In this document: positions 6,403 through 8,413 of the stretch, one piece after another
Layout of the letters: every line of letters starts with the position of its first letter
How positions within the stretch are numbered: position 1 is the first letter of the stretch
Assembly: GCA_041907145.1 (NCBI GenBank)
Contig: JAYRHW010000066.1
Location: forward strand, 1-8,413
Reading direction: 5' to 3'
From: JAFLCA01 sp041907145
GTDB taxonomy: Bacteria; Bdellovibrionota_C; UBA2361; JAFLCA01
Length of the DNA: 8,413 bases
Translations under genes and position numbers: made by a program
Notes under the pieces: model-generated
Databases searched by the model: none
Told to the model about the DNA's origin: nothing
Seen by the model: only the letters and a program-made list of their open reading frames with translations

Positions 6403-7296
6403 TTACTTTCCAGGCATTAGCTCAACAAATGCGGTGTAATCGTCGTTATCCACGGTTCCATTATTGTTGAAATCTCCAGAGAGTGAGCTGCAGGTTGGAT
6501 TTGCTGCCTGATACGCTTGAGGATTAAACATGGCAGTCAAGAACAGAGGCAGATCGGCAAGGTTCACCTGACCATCGCAGTTCATATCTCCAAACATTGA
6601 GATCATGGCTGTAGTGAGTTTGGTTGCCAATTGTTTGCAACCAAGAGGCTGAGCTGGAAAGATTGCAGTCATATATCTCCAGTTCCAAGCGGAGCTATTT
6701 TCGTTGAAAGCGATACCCGAATCCCCGCTGTATGGTTGAGGACAAGTTGCAGACGCTTGAATAGCTACAGAGCCAGTTGGGGGTGCGCACCATGGACCGG
6801 AGCCGCTTGATATAACTGCCCGGACAGAGAGCCAGTACTCATGTCCCGCCTGAAAGCGCAGCCCGTCAATATTGAAGCCAATTGAATAAACTGGCCGACC
6901 GGCATTATCGACGCCGACCGAGAGGGAGGTGCTTCCGAAGTCGGGATGCGAGTAGTCGTTATGGAAATAGCTGCTATAAAAGTGGTTTTGCATCATCTGT
7001 GCGTATGAGTCCCAGATATTGACTTGCCACCAGACATTGTCCAGTGAGGGATTTGGGCTGCCATTAAACGGGATAGCTGCGGCCTTTATCCAGAATGCAG
7101 TACCAATTTCATCCCCTGCGGGAACATAGCGAACAGCAGTGTTGAAGCCATTAATGCTTAGACAGTCATCGTGAGCGGATGTCATTACGTTCAGCCCATT
7201 CGAAGGAGCTGACACGTTGTCATACCCAGCAAAAGCCTGAGATGCACTGAAGAGGAATGCGAACAGGGCCAAGGACAACCTGTTGCGTGTACTCAT
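6403..7296 (-). CDS. Secreted protein with C-terminal dockerin-like double EF-hand module
   Basis: 297 residues from ATG 7296. A GTG at 7329 is in frame, but the ATG puts a perfect Sec signal peptide at the N-terminus (MSTRN, hydrophobic core 7-19, AFA|G cut after 23) and has GGGG about 6 nt upstream. The mature part to ~residue 225 looks like an extracellular beta-rich domain rich in Trp, Tyr and Asn with scattered cysteines; I recognise no catalytic motif. Residues 236-297 hold two calcium loops: D237, N239, D241, N245, D248 (DMNCDGQVNLAD) and D275, N277, N279, D283, D286 (DFNNNGTVDNDD), spaced 38 residues apart as in type I dockerins. Classical dockerins bind cohesins, but this form is common on secreted proteins of non-cellulosomal bacteria, where the partner is unknown. 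It is probably cotranscribed with the pilin-like gene after it. Confidence 0.82.
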   Translation of the reverse strand: MSTRNRLSLALFAFLFSASQAFAGYDNVSAPSNGLNVMTSAHDDCLSINGFNTAVRYVPAGDEIGTAFWIKAAAIPFNGSPNPSLDNVWWQVNIWDSYAQMMQNHFYSSYFHNDYSHPDFGSTSLSVGVDNAGRPVYSIGFNIDGLRFQAGHEYWLSVRAVISSGSGPWCAPPTGSVAIQASATCPQPYSGDSGIAFNENSSAWNWRYMTAIFPAQPLGCKQLATKLTTAMISMFGDMNCDGQVNLADLPLFLTAMFNPQAYQAANPTCSSLSGDFNNNGTVDNDDYTAFVELMPGK

Positions 7297-7542
7297 CGTA
7301 ACCCCAACCGAATCAAAACTGCAGCCCACCTAACCCAGTCAGCGGGGTCCCATGCAAGTCCGAGTCCAGCACAAAGGCGGACCGTTATTGGGGAATGTGA
7401 CCAGAAAGTGATTTAATTTTTCAGCAGAACTCGCAGAATCCAAAATTCTCGTAGATGAAATTCAGCGTATTTCCGAGGTAAAAGAGCCATTTTCCGGTTG
7501 AGAGGGCAAGTCGGGCTGTCGATTCCCTTGTTAGTTTAGTAC

Positions 7543-7549
7543 GGAGGAG
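7543..7549 (+). promoter_or_regulatory. Strong Shine-Dalgarno GGAGGAG before the 152-residue secreted protein
   Basis: GGAGGAG ends 5 nt before ATG 7555 and is by far the best ribosome binding site in the window. It fixes the start at 7555 rather than the second ATG at 7573 and suggests high translation. Confidence 0.75.
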
Positions 7550-7554
7550 TTTCT

Positions 7555-8013
7555 ATGCGAGCAAGAGCGGATATGCGTTTCACCCTTATTGTTGCCGGTC
7601 TTTTGGGCCTTTTGCTCCCCATCGACTCCCATGCAGCTAGTGGAACGCAGACGATTGTGAACGATGCGGTGGGTTCCGGCAGTTCCGCTAATAACTCAGA
7701 ATTTTGCAGAACTAACTCAGTAAGACTCAAAGAACAATTGGGTCGGGGCTATGGTCCAGATATTGGCCCCGATGCTAAGTTGCTTATGGCTCAGTTGATT
7801 TCGGCCTTCTATTTTTGCGATGCGGCTGGATTCATAACCCCGGCAGATTCTTACGCGTATACCAAGGAATTGTTTGGTTATATAACCAAGACCACCGGTA
7901 GCGGGAATTACAGCCGTACAACAAAGGCCGCTGCGCTTTCGGATTTAGGTGTCGGTGCCGTGCCCGTGGTCCAGATTACCGATCCAAGCACTCTCGTCCT
8001 GTCTGGAAAGTAG
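7555..8013 (+). CDS. Small secreted protein of unknown function
   Basis: 152 residues. A Sec signal peptide is clear: charged MRARADMR, hydrophobic core FTLIVAGLLGLLLP, and a likely cut after SHA (residue 27), leaving a mature protein of ~125 residues. It starts with a Ser/Gly/Asn-rich stretch (28-48). The mature chain has just two cysteines, C51 and C88, which could form one disulfide in the periplasm or outside. The middle (55-110) appears helical with an aromatic cluster (AFYFC, SYAYTKELFGYI), and the end is small-residue rich with a possible beta strand (VPVVQI). I do not recognise the family. It is divergent from the dockerin-tailed gene with 258 nt between starts. No adjacent gene on its strand suggests a role. 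Confidence 0.75.
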   Translation: MRARADMRFTLIVAGLLGLLLPIDSHAASGTQTIVNDAVGSGSSANNSEFCRTNSVRLKEQLGRGYGPDIGPDAKLLMAQLISAFYFCDAAGFITPADSYAYTKELFGYITKTTGSGNYSRTTKAAALSDLGVGAVPVVQITDPSTLVLSGK

Positions 8014-8051
8014 CTGAAGCAGCGGCCAAATAATTCTCGCATGCAATTCGA

Positions 8052-8082
8052 GGGCGCTCAGCGCTTGGCGTTTGCTGCGCCC
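8052..8082 (+). terminator. Possible stem-loop downstream of the secreted-protein gene
   Basis: GGGCG (8052-8056) pairs with CGCCC (8078-8082), and CAGC (8059-8062) pairs with GCTG (8074-8077), with a CT bulge and an 11-nt loop. It lies about 40 nt after the stop of the 152-residue gene. No T-run follows, so intrinsic termination is doubtful. Confidence 0.25.
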
Positions 8083-8185
8083 GTAACAGCCGCCTGAGAA
8101 ACTGGAATCACTAACGCTAATTCAGAGCACAGCCGCACCCTGTTGATAGCTAGTTCAACCAGCTGATCTATCTGAATATTCTCAA

Positions 8186-8204
8186 AAGATAACATTGTTA
8201 TCTT
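8186..8204. promoter_or_regulatory. Perfect palindrome AAGATAACATTGTTATCTT, candidate operator
   Basis: Two 9-bp arms, AAGATAACA and TGTTATCTT, flank a single central T. The compact odd-centred dyad is typical of a dimeric HTH repressor site. It lies about 84 nt before the ATG of the next gene, and 4 nt separate it from a second inverted repeat. The regulator is not identifiable from the sequence. Confidence 0.5.
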
Positions 8205-8208
8205 CATT

Positions 8209-8240
8209 TTTATACTAAATTACGATAGATTTAGTATAAA
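8209..8240. promoter_or_regulatory. 12-bp perfect inverted repeat TTTATACTAAAT / ATTTAGTATAAA
   Basis: The arms at 8209-8220 and 8229-8240 are exact complements around an 8-nt spacer. They contain -10-like hexamers (TATACT at 8211-8216, TATAAA at 8235-8240) but no matching -35 at normal distance. A T-rich stretch follows (to ~8257), so an AT-only terminator hairpin is an alternative reading. The position 47 nt before the next ATG fits an operator better. Confidence 0.5.
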
Positions 8241-8287
8241 TCTTCGTCCTTTTATTCTTACCACCATTTATGGGAGCTTTCCCCTGT

Positions 8288-8413
8288 ATGACCGTTGAAT
8301 TACGAAATTTCTTGGAGATCCCCTATGACCAACTTGAGGAGATGAACCTTGAGGCCAAAGAAAAGGTGGAGAAAAGGACGGCCGAGTCCGAACTGAAGGA
8401 ACATTACCTTCGC
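8288..8413 (+). CDS. N-terminal fragment of a protein, possibly a glutamine synthetase
   Basis: ATG 8288 opens a frame that stays open for 42 codons to the window end. GGGAG (8272-8276) is upstream at a rather long 11-nt spacing. The fragment has no signal peptide and is acidic-basic and helical (ELRNFLEIPYDQLEEMNLEA). From memory, the LRxFLEIPYDxLEExNLxAKE opening resembles the N-terminus of a glutamine synthetase variant found in several environmental phyla, with the active-site domain beyond the window. The fragment contains no catalytic residue to confirm this. Two palindromes upstream suggest regulated expression, which would suit a nitrogen-assimilation gene. Treat it as an unidentified cytoplasmic protein if the full sequence does not agree. 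Confidence 0.45.
   Translation, partial: MTVELRNFLEIPYDQLEEMNLEAKEKVEKRTAESELKEHYLR

Noticed and set aside
7498..7526. TTGAGA as a -35 box for the 152-residue secreted protein
   Set aside because: The -35 is good (five of six bases), but the hexamer at 17 nt (GATTCC) matches only two of six -10 bases, and no better one is at a normal distance.
8325..8345. Seven-codon mini-ORF (ATG 8325 to TGA 8345) with GGAG 8 nt upstream
   Set aside because: It lies inside the frame that starts at 8288 and stays open to the window edge. A leader-peptide role is possible but has no support beyond the chance-level motif.

Overview
The window looks like chromosomal DNA of a diderm, free-living-type bacterium with roughly even base composition. 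The evidence is several Sec signal peptides, a type IVb pilin-like protein, lipid-linked-sugar glycosyltransferases and a secreted protein with a duplicated dockerin/EF-hand tail. The tail's wording (GDxNCDGxVN ... GDxNxNGxVD) is what I remember from Planctomycetota and similar groups. The TMTC-like transferase and the truncated membrane protein at the left edge resemble proteins I associate with Bdellovibrionota and delta-type lineages. I cannot settle the phylum from the sequence.

Left part (1-2964, minus strand): a likely operon of three genes, read right to left. A GT2 polyprenyl-phosphate sugar synthase comes first, then a multi-pass TMTC-like GT-C transferase with C-terminal TPRs, then a membrane-anchored protein cut by the window edge and joined to the previous gene by an ATGA overlap. 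The first two fit as donor maker and donor user in transfer of a sugar to exported proteins. A 310-nt divergent intergenic region (2965-3274) holds a long imperfect hairpin and an AT-rich tract.

Middle (3275-6144, plus strand): a GT4 glycosyltransferase starting at TTG, then a 548-residue protein with its own plausible promoter and ribosome binding site. Its last ~92 residues are a complete RelE/ParE-superfamily toxin of the HigB / addiction-module-killer type (TIGR02683-like), preceded by about 455 residues I do not recognise. No antitoxin gene follows: the next gene is convergent and only 3 nt away. An in-frame ribosome binding site plus GTG lies exactly at the toxin boundary. This is the most unusual object in the window.

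Right part: a minus-strand pair (dockerin-tailed secreted protein, then type IVb pilin-like protein, 18 nt apart), and a plus-strand 152-residue secreted protein of unknown function behind a very strong ribosome binding site. A 274-nt intergenic region with two perfect palindromes follows, and then the first 42 codons of a gene that may encode a glutamine synthetase. No RNA genes, insertion sequences or CRISPR arrays were seen.
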